NCBI GenBank assembly: GCA_019423835.1 | Contig: JAHZAR010000029.1 | Span: 1-29,733, forward strand | Length of the DNA: 29,733 bases | From: Clostridiales bacterium | GTDB taxonomy: Bacteria; Bacillota; Clostridia; Lachnospirales; Lachnospiraceae | Reading direction: 5' to 3' | In this document: in pieces, positions 6,963 to 14,809 of the stretch | Layout: the number at the start of each line of letters is the position of its first letter | Position numbering within the stretch: the stretch's first letter is position 1 | Translations under genes and position numbers: made by a program | Notes under the pieces: model-generated | The model's database searches: none | What the model was told of the DNA's origin: nothing | The model's input: only the letters and a program-made list of their open reading frames with translations

Positions 6963-7703
6963 TCAGTCAGCTTCCTTCTGCTCCCTCTCCTTCAGCCAGA
7001 ATACATTCCGCTTGAAATCAAGCACTCCCTCCCGCTTCAGCCTGCCAAGCTCTGCGGAGAGAGCGCTCCGGTCTGTGCAGAGGTAATCGGCAAGCTGCTG
7101 TCTGTTGAATGGGATGGAAAAGGAGCTGGAGCCGGTCTGGACGGAAACGTCCGATAAATAGGCCAGGAGCTTTTCGCGGATGGAGCGGCGGGACAGCTGC
7201 TCCATCTTTTTTGTGAGCATCAGATTTTTCCCGGCAAGAGCTGAGAGAACATTCCGGATCAGAGTCTGGTGGAAGGGGCAGGCAGAGGGGCAGACGCCAA
7301 GAAGCCGGCTGACATTGACAAACAGGAGGGAGGAGTCCTCAGCAGCCAGGACGCTGACGGAGAGAGGCGTTCCCGGAAGGCAGGCATAGGCCTCGGCGAA
7401 AAAGTTGCCTTCCCCGGCTTCCGACAGCAGATGCCTCCTTCCCCAGAAATCTTCTTTTACAATGTGCACAGAGCCGGACAGCACGATTCCCATGGAAGAA
7501 ACAGGCTCCCCGCTCCGATAAATAAATTCATTTTTCAGGAAGGTTCTTTTCCGCGTATCCAGACAGCCCAAAAGCCCGGTAAGCTCCCCGGCGTCAATCC
7601 CTGAAAACAGAGTACAGCCAAGCAGAACTCTCAGCTCCCGGCCGGAATACCCCTTTGCTGACTGTTCACCTGTCTGACTGGTTTTCTTTGATATTCTGTC
7701 CAT
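6963..7703 (-). CDS. Crp/Fnr family transcriptional regulator, divergent from hcp
   Basis: A 246-residue regulator with an N-terminal cyclic-nucleotide-type sensor beta-roll (about 30-150, including KNEFIYRSGEPVSSMGIVLSG) and a C-terminal winged helix. The recognition region FNRQQLADYLCTDRSALSAEL is at about 199-219, followed by the wing LKREGVLDFKRN. AGGAGG lies 5 bases before the ATG. The divergent placement beside hcp is the common clostridial arrangement in which a Crp/Fnr protein responds to NO or related nitrogen species and activates hcp. The sensor domain has several cysteines (C30, C47, C108, C138, C142) that could serve as redox or metal ligands, but no standard FNR-type Fe-S pattern is evident. 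Calling it HcpR-like is an inference from context. Confidence 0.9.
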   Translation of the reverse strand: MDRISKKTSQTGEQSAKGYSGRELRVLLGCTLFSGIDAGELTGLLGCLDTRKRTFLKNEFIYRSGEPVSSMGIVLSGSVHIVKEDFWGRRHLLSEAGEGNFFAEAYACLPGTPLSVSVLAAEDSSLLFVNVSRLLGVCPSACPFHQTLIRNVLSALAGKNLMLTKKMEQLSRRSIREKLLAYLSDVSVQTGSSSFSIPFNRQQLADYLCTDRSALSAELGRLKREGVLDFKRNVFWLKEREQKEAD

Positions 7704-7777
7704 TTCTGCCTCCTGTTAGTTTGGTTCCATTCCAAAGGCCCTGAGCCGCTCTCAAAATGAAAATAATTGTTCTTTTT

Positions 7778-7791
7778 GTTGTAAATACAAC
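7778..7791. promoter_or_regulatory. Palindromic Crp/Fnr-type operator upstream of hcp
   Basis: GTTGTA-AA-TACAAC is an inverted repeat with perfect 6-base arms, centred at 7784.5 in the divergent spacer between the Crp/Fnr gene and hcp. It lies 41.5 bases upstream of the start predicted from the second TATAGT box, which is the class II activator position of Crp/Fnr proteins. Confidence 0.65.
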
Positions 7792-7808
7792 GGAATTTCC
7801 TTTCTCAT

Positions 7809-7819
7809 TATAGTATAGT
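7809..7819 (+). promoter_or_regulatory. hcp promoter -10 region
   Basis: Two overlapping TATAGT hexamers occur (7809-7814 and 7814-7819). Neither has a recognisable -35, which fits a promoter that needs an activator bound at the palindrome upstream. The predicted start is about 7826, with a leader of about 130 bases before the hcp ATG. Confidence 0.55.
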
Positions 7820-7956
7820 ATCCCCAGACAGTCAATGGCGCCTGTTGGAGGCTGTGCTGTCCCGCCAAGAGGAAGGGAATCATTTTGCCGAAAAAGACAA
7901 AAAAAGGATCCCGATTTATGAATACAGAGGGAAAACTGCCAGAAAAGGAGGATACA

Positions 7957-9666
7957 ATGGCTTATAAAATGTTTTGTTATCAGTGTCAGGAAACGTCAGG
8001 GTGCAGCGGGTGCACCCAGGGAGGTGTCTGCGGAAAGACGGCCAGAACAGCGAATCTCCAGGATTTGCTTGTCTATGCGTCAAAGGGGCTGGCCGCTGTC
8101 CTGTACCTGTCCGGTGAAAACGGGGAGGGCACAGGAAGGGTGTCCCTGAAGGAGGACAGCAGGCTGCTGCGGGACAACCTGTTTGCCACCATCACCAATG
8201 CCAACTTTGACGATGAGAAGCTCATCTGCCGTATTTCCATGACACAGAAGAGGAAGGAGGAAGCTCTGAGGAAACTGAACAATTCTGACGCCATCCTGGC
8301 GGGAGTCTGTGAGAGTCTGAGAGATGCCGTCCTCTGGATACCGGGGACAGAGGAGGAGCTCCGGGAACTGGCTGAAGGAAAAGGAGAGATGAAGGAGTCT
8401 GTTCCGGAACAGTTCGGAATCCTGTCGTCCGGGAATGAGGATATAAGAAGCCTGAGAGAGCTGATTACCTATGGACTGAAAGGAATGGCCGCTTACCTGA
8501 AACATGCGGATGTTCTCGGAAAGAGGGATGAGGAAACGGAGAACTTTATGATCCGCGCCCTCTCCGCACTGGCAGATGACAGACTGTCGGCGGACGATCT
8601 GTTCTCCCTGGCCATGGAAACGGGAAAATTTGGAGTTTCTGCCATGGCACTTCTGGACGGGGCCAATACGGAGCGGTACGGCTCACCGGAGATCACAGAG
8701 GTAGAGCTGGGAGTCAGAAAAAATCCGGGAATTCTGATCTCCGGACATGATCTGAGAGATCTGGAAATGCTTCTTGAGCAGACAGAGGGAACGGGAGTGG
8801 ATGTATACACCCACTCGGAAATGCTCCCCGCCCACTATTATCCCGCGTTTAAGAAGTACAGCCACTTTGCGGGAAATTATGGAAATGCCTGGTGGAAGCA
8901 GACGGAGGAGTTTGAAGCCTTCAACGGCCCGGTGATTCTCACCACAAACTGTCTGGTTCCGCCGAGAGCTTCCTACCGGGATCGCCTTTATACAACAGGA
9001 GCCGTGGGCTTTAAAGGCTGCCGCCACATTGAGGGAGGACCTGGAGAGAAAAAGGACTTCAGCGCAGTGATCGAGCAGGCCAGACACTGTGAGCCGCCGA
9101 GGGAGCTGGAGAGAGGGACAATCGTAGGAGGCTTTGCCCACAGCCAGGTACTTGCGCTGGCTGATAAGATTGTGGAGGCAGTAAAAAAGGGAGCTGTCCG
9201 CAAATTTGTGGTGATGGCAGGCTGTGATGGCAGACAGCAGGGAAGGAGCTATTATACGGAATTTGCAGAGGCTCTTCCAAAGGATACGGTGATCCTGACT
9301 GCCGGCTGCGCAAAATACAGGTACAATAAATTAAATCTGGGAACCATAGAGGGAATTCCGAGAGTGCTTGATGCAGGACAGTGCAATGACTCCTACTCTC
9401 TGGCTGTCATAGCTATGAAGCTGAAGGAGGTCTTCGGCATGGAGGATATCAATGACCTCCCGATTGTCTATAATATTGCCTGGTATGAGCAGAAAGCCGT
9501 GATTGTGCTGCTGGCCCTTCTGTATCTGGGAATTAAAAATATCCATCTGGGGCCAACCCTCCCTGCTTTCCTCTCCCCGGGAGTAGCGCAGATTCTGACA
9601 GAGAAGTTTGGAATTCAGGGGATCACAGAGCCTCAGAGGGACATGGAGAAAATGGACATTTCATAA
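7957..9666 (+). CDS. hcp: Hydroxylamine reductase / hybrid cluster protein
   Basis: A 569-residue hybrid cluster protein. The N-terminal cysteine set C7, C10, C19 and C25 (CYQC...CTQGGVC) gives the C-x2-C-x8-C-x5-C spacing that holds the cubane cluster. Ligands of the hybrid Fe-S-O cluster are seen in ISGHDLRDLEM (H), THSEMLP (E), TTNCLVPP (C), GFKGCRHI (C) and in MAGCDGRQQGR with LTAGCAKYRYN (C, C). Family members reduce hydroxylamine in vitro and NO in vivo in anaerobes and protect against nitrosative stress; they also drive protein S-nitrosylation in enteric bacteria. The start at 7957 is preferred over an upstream in-frame TTG because AAGGAGG lies 5 bases before it and the CxxC motif then sits at the usual N-terminal position. 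Divergent from its probable Crp/Fnr regulator. No Hcr reductase gene is adjacent. Confidence 0.97.
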   Translation: MAYKMFCYQCQETSGCSGCTQGGVCGKTARTANLQDLLVYASKGLAAVLYLSGENGEGTGRVSLKEDSRLLRDNLFATITNANFDDEKLICRISMTQKRKEEALRKLNNSDAILAGVCESLRDAVLWIPGTEEELRELAEGKGEMKESVPEQFGILSSGNEDIRSLRELITYGLKGMAAYLKHADVLGKRDEETENFMIRALSALADDRLSADDLFSLAMETGKFGVSAMALLDGANTERYGSPEITEVELGVRKNPGILISGHDLRDLEMLLEQTEGTGVDVYTHSEMLPAHYYPAFKKYSHFAGNYGNAWWKQTEEFEAFNGPVILTTNCLVPPRASYRDRLYTTGAVGFKGCRHIEGGPGEKKDFSAVIEQARHCEPPRELERGTIVGGFAHSQVLALADKIVEAVKKGAVRKFVVMAGCDGRQQGRSYYTEFAEALPKDTVILTAGCAKYRYNKLNLGTIEGIPRVLDAGQCNDSYSLAVIAMKLKEVFGMEDINDLPIVYNIAWYEQKAVIVLLALLYLGIKNIHLGPTLPAFLSPGVAQILTEKFGIQGITEPQRDMEKMDIS

Positions 9667-9674
9667 AGAGAAGC

Positions 9675-9709
9675 AGGGAAAACCCAGATGGCTGGTTGCT
9701 ATTTTCCCT
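9675..9709 (+). terminator. Terminator-like hairpin after hcp
   Basis: AGGGAAAA (9675-9682) pairs perfectly with TTTTCCCT (9702-9709), and an inner CCAG/CTGG pair tightens the loop. The following T tract is weak (TTCTGG), so termination may be incomplete. The next promoter starts inside its loop. Confidence 0.5.
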
Positions 9710-9723
9710 TTCTGGATTATAAT
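9696..9723 (+). promoter_or_regulatory. Promoter of the PHP–helicase gene, nested in the hcp terminator hairpin
   Basis: TTGCTA (9696-9701) and a perfect TATAAT (9718-9723) are 16 bases apart. The -35 lies in the hairpin loop and the spacer covers the hairpin's 3' arm. Transcription would begin near 9730. Confidence 0.6.
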
Positions 9724-9738
9724 GGAAGCAGAGTGAAA

Positions 9739-9769
9739 CCCTGTTCCCGGAATGAATAAGGGAACAGGG
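9739..9769 (+). other. 10-bp stem-loop in the leader of the PHP–helicase mRNA
   Basis: CCCTGTTCCC (9739-9748) and GGGAACAGGG (9760-9769) are perfectly complementary with an 11-base loop. No T tract follows, so it is not a standard terminator. It would lie at the very 5' end of the transcript from the nested promoter and may protect the RNA from 5' decay. Confidence 0.5.
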
Positions 9770-9819
9770 CAGGCAAAGGAACGAGCGATAACAGACATAA
9801 GATGCAAAGGAGAACTGAT

Positions 9820-12800
9820 ATGTATATTGCCGATCTGCACATCCATTCCAGATATTCAAGGGCAACGAGCCGTGATCTGACGCCGGAACAGCTTGACTGT
9901 TCTGCAAGGCAGAAAGGGATCAGGCTGCTGGGGACAGGCGATTTCACCCACCCGGCGTGGCGGGAGGAGCTGAAAGAAAAACTGGAGCCTGCAGAGGAGG
10001 GCCTCTATCGCCTGAAAAAAGAGTACAGGAGGGAGCGGGGATGGACGCCCGGAGAGGAGGAAACACGTTTTGTGGTATCCGGTGAGATCAGTTCCATCTA
10101 CAAGCAGGACGGAAAGGTTCGGAAGGTTCACAGCCTTATCCTGCTTCCGGGACTGGAGGAGGCCCGGAAGCTGTCAGCCAGGCTGGAAGCCATTGGAAAT
10201 ATCCACTCAGACGGCAGGCCGATTCTGGGACTCTCCTGCCATGATCTGCTGGAAATTATGCTGGAAACCTGCCCGGAAGGAATGTTCATACCGGCCCACA
10301 TCTGGACGCCGCATTTTTCCATGTTCGGGGCCTTTTCCGGCTTCGACCGGGTGGAGGACTGCTTCGGGGAGCTGACACCCTATATCCATGCGGTGGAGAC
10401 CGGTTTATCCTCCGATCCGCCCATGAACTGGCGGGTCTCAGCTCTGGATCGGTTTCAGCTCATCTCCAACTCGGATGCCCACTCTCCGTCTAAGCTGGGG
10501 CGGGAGGCAAATGTGCTGTCCGCTGACCTGTCCTATGAGGGACTGAAACGGGCTGTCGAGACGGGGGAAGGGCTGGAGCGAACCATTGAGTTTTTTCCGG
10601 AGGAGGGAAAATACCATTTTGACGGGCACAGAAAATGCCATATCTGCTTCAGTCCTGCGGAGGCAGAGCAGTGTGAGGGAAAATGTCCGGTCTGCGGGAA
10701 GAAGATGACCACAGGCGTCTCCCACCGGGTAGAGCAGCTTGCCGACCGGCCGGAGGGTTTCCTTCCGGAGAAGTTCAAACCCTTTGAGAGTCTGGTCCCA
10801 CTGCCGGAGGTGATTGCAGCCTCCACAGGGCGGTCGGCGGCGGGAAAGAAAGTGCAGGAAGAGTACGGGAAAATGGTGAGGGAGCTGGGCACAGAATTTG
10901 CCATTCTCCGGGAAATCCCCACAGAGGATATTCAGAAACATTCCGGCCGTCTGATCGCTGAGGGAATCAGGCGGCTCAGGGAGGGAAGAGTCACACGGTT
11001 CCCCGGCTTTGACGGGGAGTATGGAACCATACGCCTGTTTGAACCCGACGAAATAGAGAACACGGACGGACAGATGAGCCTGTTTGCCATGATGGGGCTG
11101 GGGGATTCTGCGGAGTCTGACGCCGGGCCTCAAAAAATGAAAACTCCGAAACGGCAGCCGGAGAAAGAAAGGGATGCAGAAACCGAAGAGACAGAGGCTA
11201 TAGGAACAGGAGCCGGAGAAGAGAAGAGTGGAGAAGACAGGGCGGAAATCGGAAGCAGTACGGCTCCTTCCGGGGCGGAGCAGTTTTTAGAGCATCTGAA
11301 CCAGGAGCAGAGGCATGCAGCCGCAACGCCCGCCCGTTCGTTGGCTGTCATAGCAGGGCCGGGAACGGGAAAGACAGGGACTCTGGCTGCCAGGATCCGC
11401 TGCCTTCTGGAGATAAGGCGGGTCAAGCCTTCGGAGATCACGGCAGTGACCTTTACAAACCGGGCGGCAGAGGAGCTTCGGGAAAGGCTGAAACGGGAGA
11501 TGCCCCACCGCCGGACGATTTCCCGGATACAGACAGGAACCTTCCACTCTCTCTGCTATTCCATGCTGCGCCGGGCGGGAGTGGAGTTTGAACTGGCAGA
11601 CAGCCTGGAGCTGATGGAGCTGGCCTCTGATGTGATCAGGGAGAAAAAGCTGAAAATCCGTCCGGCAGAATTTCTGAGGAGAGTGTCTGCAGAAAAATGC
11701 AGAAGGTGGGAAACAGGAGATGCAGCCTGCGGGAAGGAAGCCTTTGAACTGTACCAGAGGCGCCTCAGGGATGCGGGGCTTTACGATTTTGACGATCTGC
11801 AGATAGAGGCGCTGGGCCTTCTGGAAGGGGACAGGGAAGCGGCGGCAGGCCTCTGTTCCCGTTTCCAGTACCTGCTGGTAGATGAGTTTCAGGACATAAG
11901 TCCCATCCAGTACCGTCTCATCAGGAACTGGAACCAGGGAGGAAGGGAGCTGTTTGTGATAGGAGATCCGGATCAGTCCATCTATGGGTTCAGGGGCTCC
12001 GATCCGGAGTGCTTTCACAGACTTTTAACGGAGTTCCCTGAGACATCCACCGTCCGCCTGGAACAGAACTACCGTTCCTCCCTTCAGATTACAGAGGGAG
12101 CCTGTGCCATGATTTCCAATAACCCGGGAGGAGAGAGAAGGCTCCTCTCTGCTGCCGGGGAGGGGCTGCCGGTTCGGATTGTAAAGGCGGCGGGAAGACT
12201 TTCGGAGGGAATTTTTGCCGCCAGAGAGATCAACCGGATGATCGGCGGAATCGACATGCTGGATGCGCAGGAGAGAGAGGCGGTTCAGGAGAAAAAAGTC
12301 AGGAGCTTTTCCGATATCGCCGTGCTGTGCAGAACACACAGACAGGCAGAGGAGATCGAAGAGTGCCTGAGGAAAGAGGGGATCCCCTGCATTGTAACGG
12401 GAAGAGGGGAGTTTCTGGAAGCGGAGACCGTGCGGGAGGCCACAGGCTTTTTCAGAAGTCTGCTGCATGACAGCTCAGATACGGAAGAGGCCAGGCCGCA
12501 GAGCAGAGAGATTCCGTTTATGAAAAAGCGTCTGGGAGAGAGCGTTTACAGCGGCCTCCGGGAGAAGTATGGGCCCATGATGAAGAAAAAACCGGCAGAG
12601 CTTATCACAAGCTACAGGAAGGACAGGGGACTTCTGGAGGATGAGCCTCTTGAAAAGCTCACAGGAATGGCTCTGTTTCACAGGACGATGAGGGAGTTTC
12701 TGGACAACCTGGCCTTTGGGTCTGAGGGAGATCTGAGGAGATGCGGGGCAAAGCGCTATACGGCAGATGCCGTTTCCCTGATGACCCTCCACGCCGCCAA

Positions 12801-13116
12801 GGGACTTGAATTTCCGGCGGTTATCATAGCCGGGGTAAGGAAATACTCCATCCCTATGGAGCCGGAGCAGAAGAAAGGAGAGGATCCGGGAAAAACAGCA
12901 GCTGTTTCTGCGCAAGAGCAGCTTAAGAAGGAGGAGGAGAGGCGGCTGTTTTATGTGGGCATGACCCGGGCAAAGGAGGAGCTGATTCTGGTGACTTCCG
13001 GGACGGAGTCGGAATTTCTCAGTGAAATTCCGGCACCCCTGGCTGTGAGGGAAGAAACGGGCGGGAAAAAGACCTTCGCACCGAGGCAGCTCAGCCTGTT
13101 TGATTTTATGAAGTAG
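9820..13116 (+). CDS. PHP phosphoesterase–zinc ribbon–UvrD/Rep superfamily 1A helicase fusion
   Basis: A 1098-residue multidomain protein. Residues 1-250 form a PHP metal-dependent phosphoesterase: DLHIHS (H7, H9), GTGDFTH (D41), GEIS (E89), VHSL (H104), HIWTP (H160) and SNSDAH (D219, H221) keep the metal ligands. A four-cysteine zinc ribbon follows (CHIC at 273-276, CPVC at 289-292). After an acidic linker (about 435-485) comes an SF1A helicase: Walker A AGPGTGKTGT (512-521), VDEFQDISPIQY (687-698), IGDPDQSIYGFRG (714-726), LEQNYRSS (747-754), TLHAAKGLEFP (989-999) and YVGMTRAKE (1045-1053). QMSLF (418-422) and QLSLF (1090-1094) both fit the beta-clamp binding pentapeptide. It probably acts in DNA repair or replication, with the PHP part supplying a nuclease or phosphatase activity. 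The start at 9820 has AAAGGAG 7 bases upstream; the in-frame ATG at 9802 has none. Confidence 0.93.
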   Translation: MYIADLHIHSRYSRATSRDLTPEQLDCSARQKGIRLLGTGDFTHPAWREELKEKLEPAEEGLYRLKKEYRRERGWTPGEEETRFVVSGEISSIYKQDGKVRKVHSLILLPGLEEARKLSARLEAIGNIHSDGRPILGLSCHDLLEIMLETCPEGMFIPAHIWTPHFSMFGAFSGFDRVEDCFGELTPYIHAVETGLSSDPPMNWRVSALDRFQLISNSDAHSPSKLGREANVLSADLSYEGLKRAVETGEGLERTIEFFPEEGKYHFDGHRKCHICFSPAEAEQCEGKCPVCGKKMTTGVSHRVEQLADRPEGFLPEKFKPFESLVPLPEVIAASTGRSAAGKKVQEEYGKMVRELGTEFAILREIPTEDIQKHSGRLIAEGIRRLREGRVTRFPGFDGEYGTIRLFEPDEIENTDGQMSLFAMMGLGDSAESDAGPQKMKTPKRQPEKERDAETEETEAIGTGAGEEKSGEDRAEIGSSTAPSGAEQFLEHLNQEQRHAAATPARSLAVIAGPGTGKTGTLAARIRCLLEIRRVKPSEITAVTFTNRAAEELRERLKREMPHRRTISRIQTGTFHSLCYSMLRRAGVEFELADSLELMELASDVIREKKLKIRPAEFLRRVSAEKCRRWETGDAACGKEAFELYQRRLRDAGLYDFDDLQIEALGLLEGDREAAAGLCSRFQYLLVDEFQDISPIQYRLIRNWNQGGRELFVIGDPDQSIYGFRGSDPECFHRLLTEFPETSTVRLEQNYRSSLQITEGACAMISNNPGGERRLLSAAGEGLPVRIVKAAGRLSEGIFAAREINRMIGGIDMLDAQEREAVQEKKVRSFSDIAVLCRTHRQAEEIEECLRKEGIPCIVTGRGEFLEAETVREATGFFRSLLHDSSDTEEARPQSREIPFMKKRLGESVYSGLREKYGPMMKKKPAELITSYRKDRGLLEDEPLEKLTGMALFHRTMREFLDNLAFGSEGDLRRCGAKRYTADAVSLMTLHAAKGLEFPAVIIAGVRKYSIPMEPEQKKGEDPGKTAAVSAQEQLKKEEERRLFYVGMTRAKEELILVTSGTESEFLSEIPAPLAVREETGGKKTFAPRQLSLFDFMK

Positions 13117-13156
13117 CAGAAGAAGAGAGAAGGCGGGCTTTGGGAGCACGCCGTTT

Positions 13157-13185
13157 AAACGGAGGTTTGCCAGACCTCCGTTTTT
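13157..13185 (+). terminator. Intrinsic terminator after the PHP–helicase gene
   Basis: A perfect 10-bp stem (AAACGGAGGT at 13157-13166, ACCTCCGTTT at 13174-13183) with a 7-base loop ends in a run of five Ts (13181-13185). It starts 40 bases after the helicase stop codon. Confidence 0.9.
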
Positions 13186-13195
13186 ATGGTATAAA
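13167..13195 (+). promoter_or_regulatory. Promoter of the maf operon, nested in the helicase terminator
   Basis: TTGCCA (13167-13172) and TATAAA (13190-13195) each match consensus at 5 of 6 bases with an ideal 17-base spacer. The -35 box occupies the terminator loop. The predicted start is near 13202, about 80 bases before the maf ATG. Confidence 0.7.
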
Positions 13196-13281
13196 AGAGG
13201 GGATACTATCATATAAATACTCCCCGTGAGCAGCAGCGGACCGGGAGTGTGAAGCACTTGAGGAAAGAGAAGCATACAGAG

Positions 13282-13980
13282 ATGAAGCAGACAGGAATAA
13301 AGCATACAGAATATACAGAAAACCGGCAGGGGATTCTCCTGCCGTATCCGGTGATCCTGGCCTCTGCCTCGCCAAGGCGAAGGGAAATTTTAAATCAGAT
13401 CGGCATAGAGCCGATTGTGATGCCGGGAAATCTTGAGGAACAGGTGACATCGGACAGACCCGATGAGGTGGTGAGAGAGCTGTCTGTCCAGAAGGCAGAG
13501 CATGTCTGTGAAATGTGCGGAAAAGACAGGGAAACCGGCAGCTTTATCGTCATCGGTTCGGATACAGTTGTGTCGGCCGGAGGAAAAATCCTGGGAAAAC
13601 CAGGTGATGAAGAGGAAGCCAGGGAGATGATCCGCCTCCTTTCTGGAAATATCCACCAGGTCTATACAGGTGTCACCCTGATCCGGGGAAAACGGAAAAT
13701 CACTTTTGTGGAAAAGACAGAGGTCTCGGTCTGGCCTATGACAGAGGAGGAGATCGAGGGCTATATCACCTGCTGTGGTTCAGAAGACAGAGATGGTGAG
13801 TCCGAAGGAAATCCCGGAAAGCCGCGGCATGAGTGGGAGGACAAGGCCGGAGGATACGGGATCCAGGGTACTTTTGCAAAATTTATCAGGGAGATTCACG
13901 GGGACTATTACAATGTGATGGGTCTTCCGGCCAGCAGGACGTATCAGGAATTGAAAAGAATTTCGGAGGAGAGGCTATGA
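13282..13980 (+). CDS. maf: Maf family nucleotide pyrophosphatase
   Basis: A 232-residue Maf protein, a house-cleaning enzyme that hydrolyses canonical and modified NTPs to NMP and pyrophosphate. The signature SASPRRREIL near the N-terminus, SDTVVSAGGKILGKP, YTGVTLI and DKAGGYGIQG with GDYYNVMGLP are all present. An insertion of about 17 residues rich in Glu, Gly and Arg (EDRDGESEGNPGKPRHE) separates the helix before the DKAGGYGIQG motif and is not part of the usual compact fold. The N-terminus is also extended by about 20 residues before PVILASASPRR. The start is uncertain: ATG at 13282 has a purine-rich GAGAAG about 10 bases upstream, while an in-frame GTG at 13249 would add 11 residues. 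Its stop overlaps the next gene's start (ATGA), indicating translational coupling. First gene of a four-gene operon. Confidence 0.92.
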   Translation: MKQTGIKHTEYTENRQGILLPYPVILASASPRRREILNQIGIEPIVMPGNLEEQVTSDRPDEVVRELSVQKAEHVCEMCGKDRETGSFIVIGSDTVVSAGGKILGKPGDEEEAREMIRLLSGNIHQVYTGVTLIRGKRKITFVEKTEVSVWPMTEEEIEGYITCCGSEDRDGESEGNPGKPRHEWEDKAGGYGIQGTFAKFIREIHGDYYNVMGLPASRTYQELKRISEERL

Positions 13981-14765
13981 TTAAACTGATTGTGTCGGAT
14001 ATTGACGGAACTCTGGTGCGTGACGGGGAAAACCAGTTAAATCCGGAGCTGTTTGATGTGATTCTGAGGCTGAAGAAGGAGAAGAGAATCCACTTTGCGG
14101 CTGCCAGCGGCAGGCAGGTGGCTAGTATTGAGTATACCTTTGCACCCATAGGGAAGGAGATTTTCTATGTGGCGGAAAACGGGGCCTATCTGGGATGCCT
14201 GGGCAGAAACCTGTTTCTCTACCCCATGGATCAGGCTGCTGCGGCGGAGCTGATTGAGGATATAAGAAGGAATCCCGTTATGGACATGGTGGTGAGCGGC
14301 GCAAAGCATGCCTATATGGAAACGAAGGATCAGGAGTTTACGGACTGGGTGAAAAACGGCTACCACTTCGATGTGGTTCCGGTAGACGATGTGACAAAGG
14401 TGGACGATGTGATCATTAAGGTAGCTGCCTATAAAAAGTCCGATATTCAGAAAGAAGCAGGATTTTTCTTTGATAAATACGGCAGCAGAATGAAAATTAC
14501 AATCTCCGGCGACATGTGGATGGACTGCATGCACACAGGGGTCAACAAGGGAGAGGCAGTGAAAACCCTTCAGGAGAGCCTCGGTATTCTGCCGGAGGAA
14601 ACCATGGTATTTGGAGATCAGTTAAATGACATTGAGATGCTGAACCGGGCCTACTACAGCTTTGCCGTGGGCAATGCCAGAAAAGAGGTCAAGGAGGCTG
14701 CCAGATTCCAGGCAGATACCAATGTGAACGACGGGGTTTTGAAAATTTTGAAAAGCCTCCTTTAG
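13977..14765 (+). CDS. Cof-type HAD superfamily phosphatase
   Basis: A 262-residue HAD hydrolase of the Cof/IIB group. Motif I is SDIDGT with nucleophile D8 and acid/base D10, motif II is AASGRQ, motif III includes the lysine in TGVNKGEAV, and motif IV is FGDQLNDIEML. The long cap between motifs II and III is typical of type IIB caps. Such enzymes dephosphorylate sugar phosphates, nucleotides or flavin and pyridoxal phosphates; the substrate cannot be predicted here. The ATG overlaps the maf stop codon and GGAGGAG lies just upstream. Being coupled to maf suggests a shared metabolite clean-up role, but this is inference. Confidence 0.93.
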   Translation: MIKLIVSDIDGTLVRDGENQLNPELFDVILRLKKEKRIHFAAASGRQVASIEYTFAPIGKEIFYVAENGAYLGCLGRNLFLYPMDQAAAAELIEDIRRNPVMDMVVSGAKHAYMETKDQEFTDWVKNGYHFDVVPVDDVTKVDDVIIKVAAYKKSDIQKEAGFFFDKYGSRMKITISGDMWMDCMHTGVNKGEAVKTLQESLGILPEETMVFGDQLNDIEMLNRAYYSFAVGNARKEVKEAARFQADTNVNDGVLKILKSLL

Positions 14766-14809
14766 ATTGACGGTCCCGCCGGGGAAGAACAAACAGAAGG
14801 AGAGATGGA

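Noticed and set aside
13196..13230. GGGGA/TCCCC hairpin in the maf leader
   Set aside because: Only 5 bp with a long AT-rich loop; likely chance.
10438..13305. Several minus-strand open frames of 130-276 codons across the PHP–helicase gene
   Set aside because: All are antisense to conserved helicase motifs and arise from the purine-rich coding strand.
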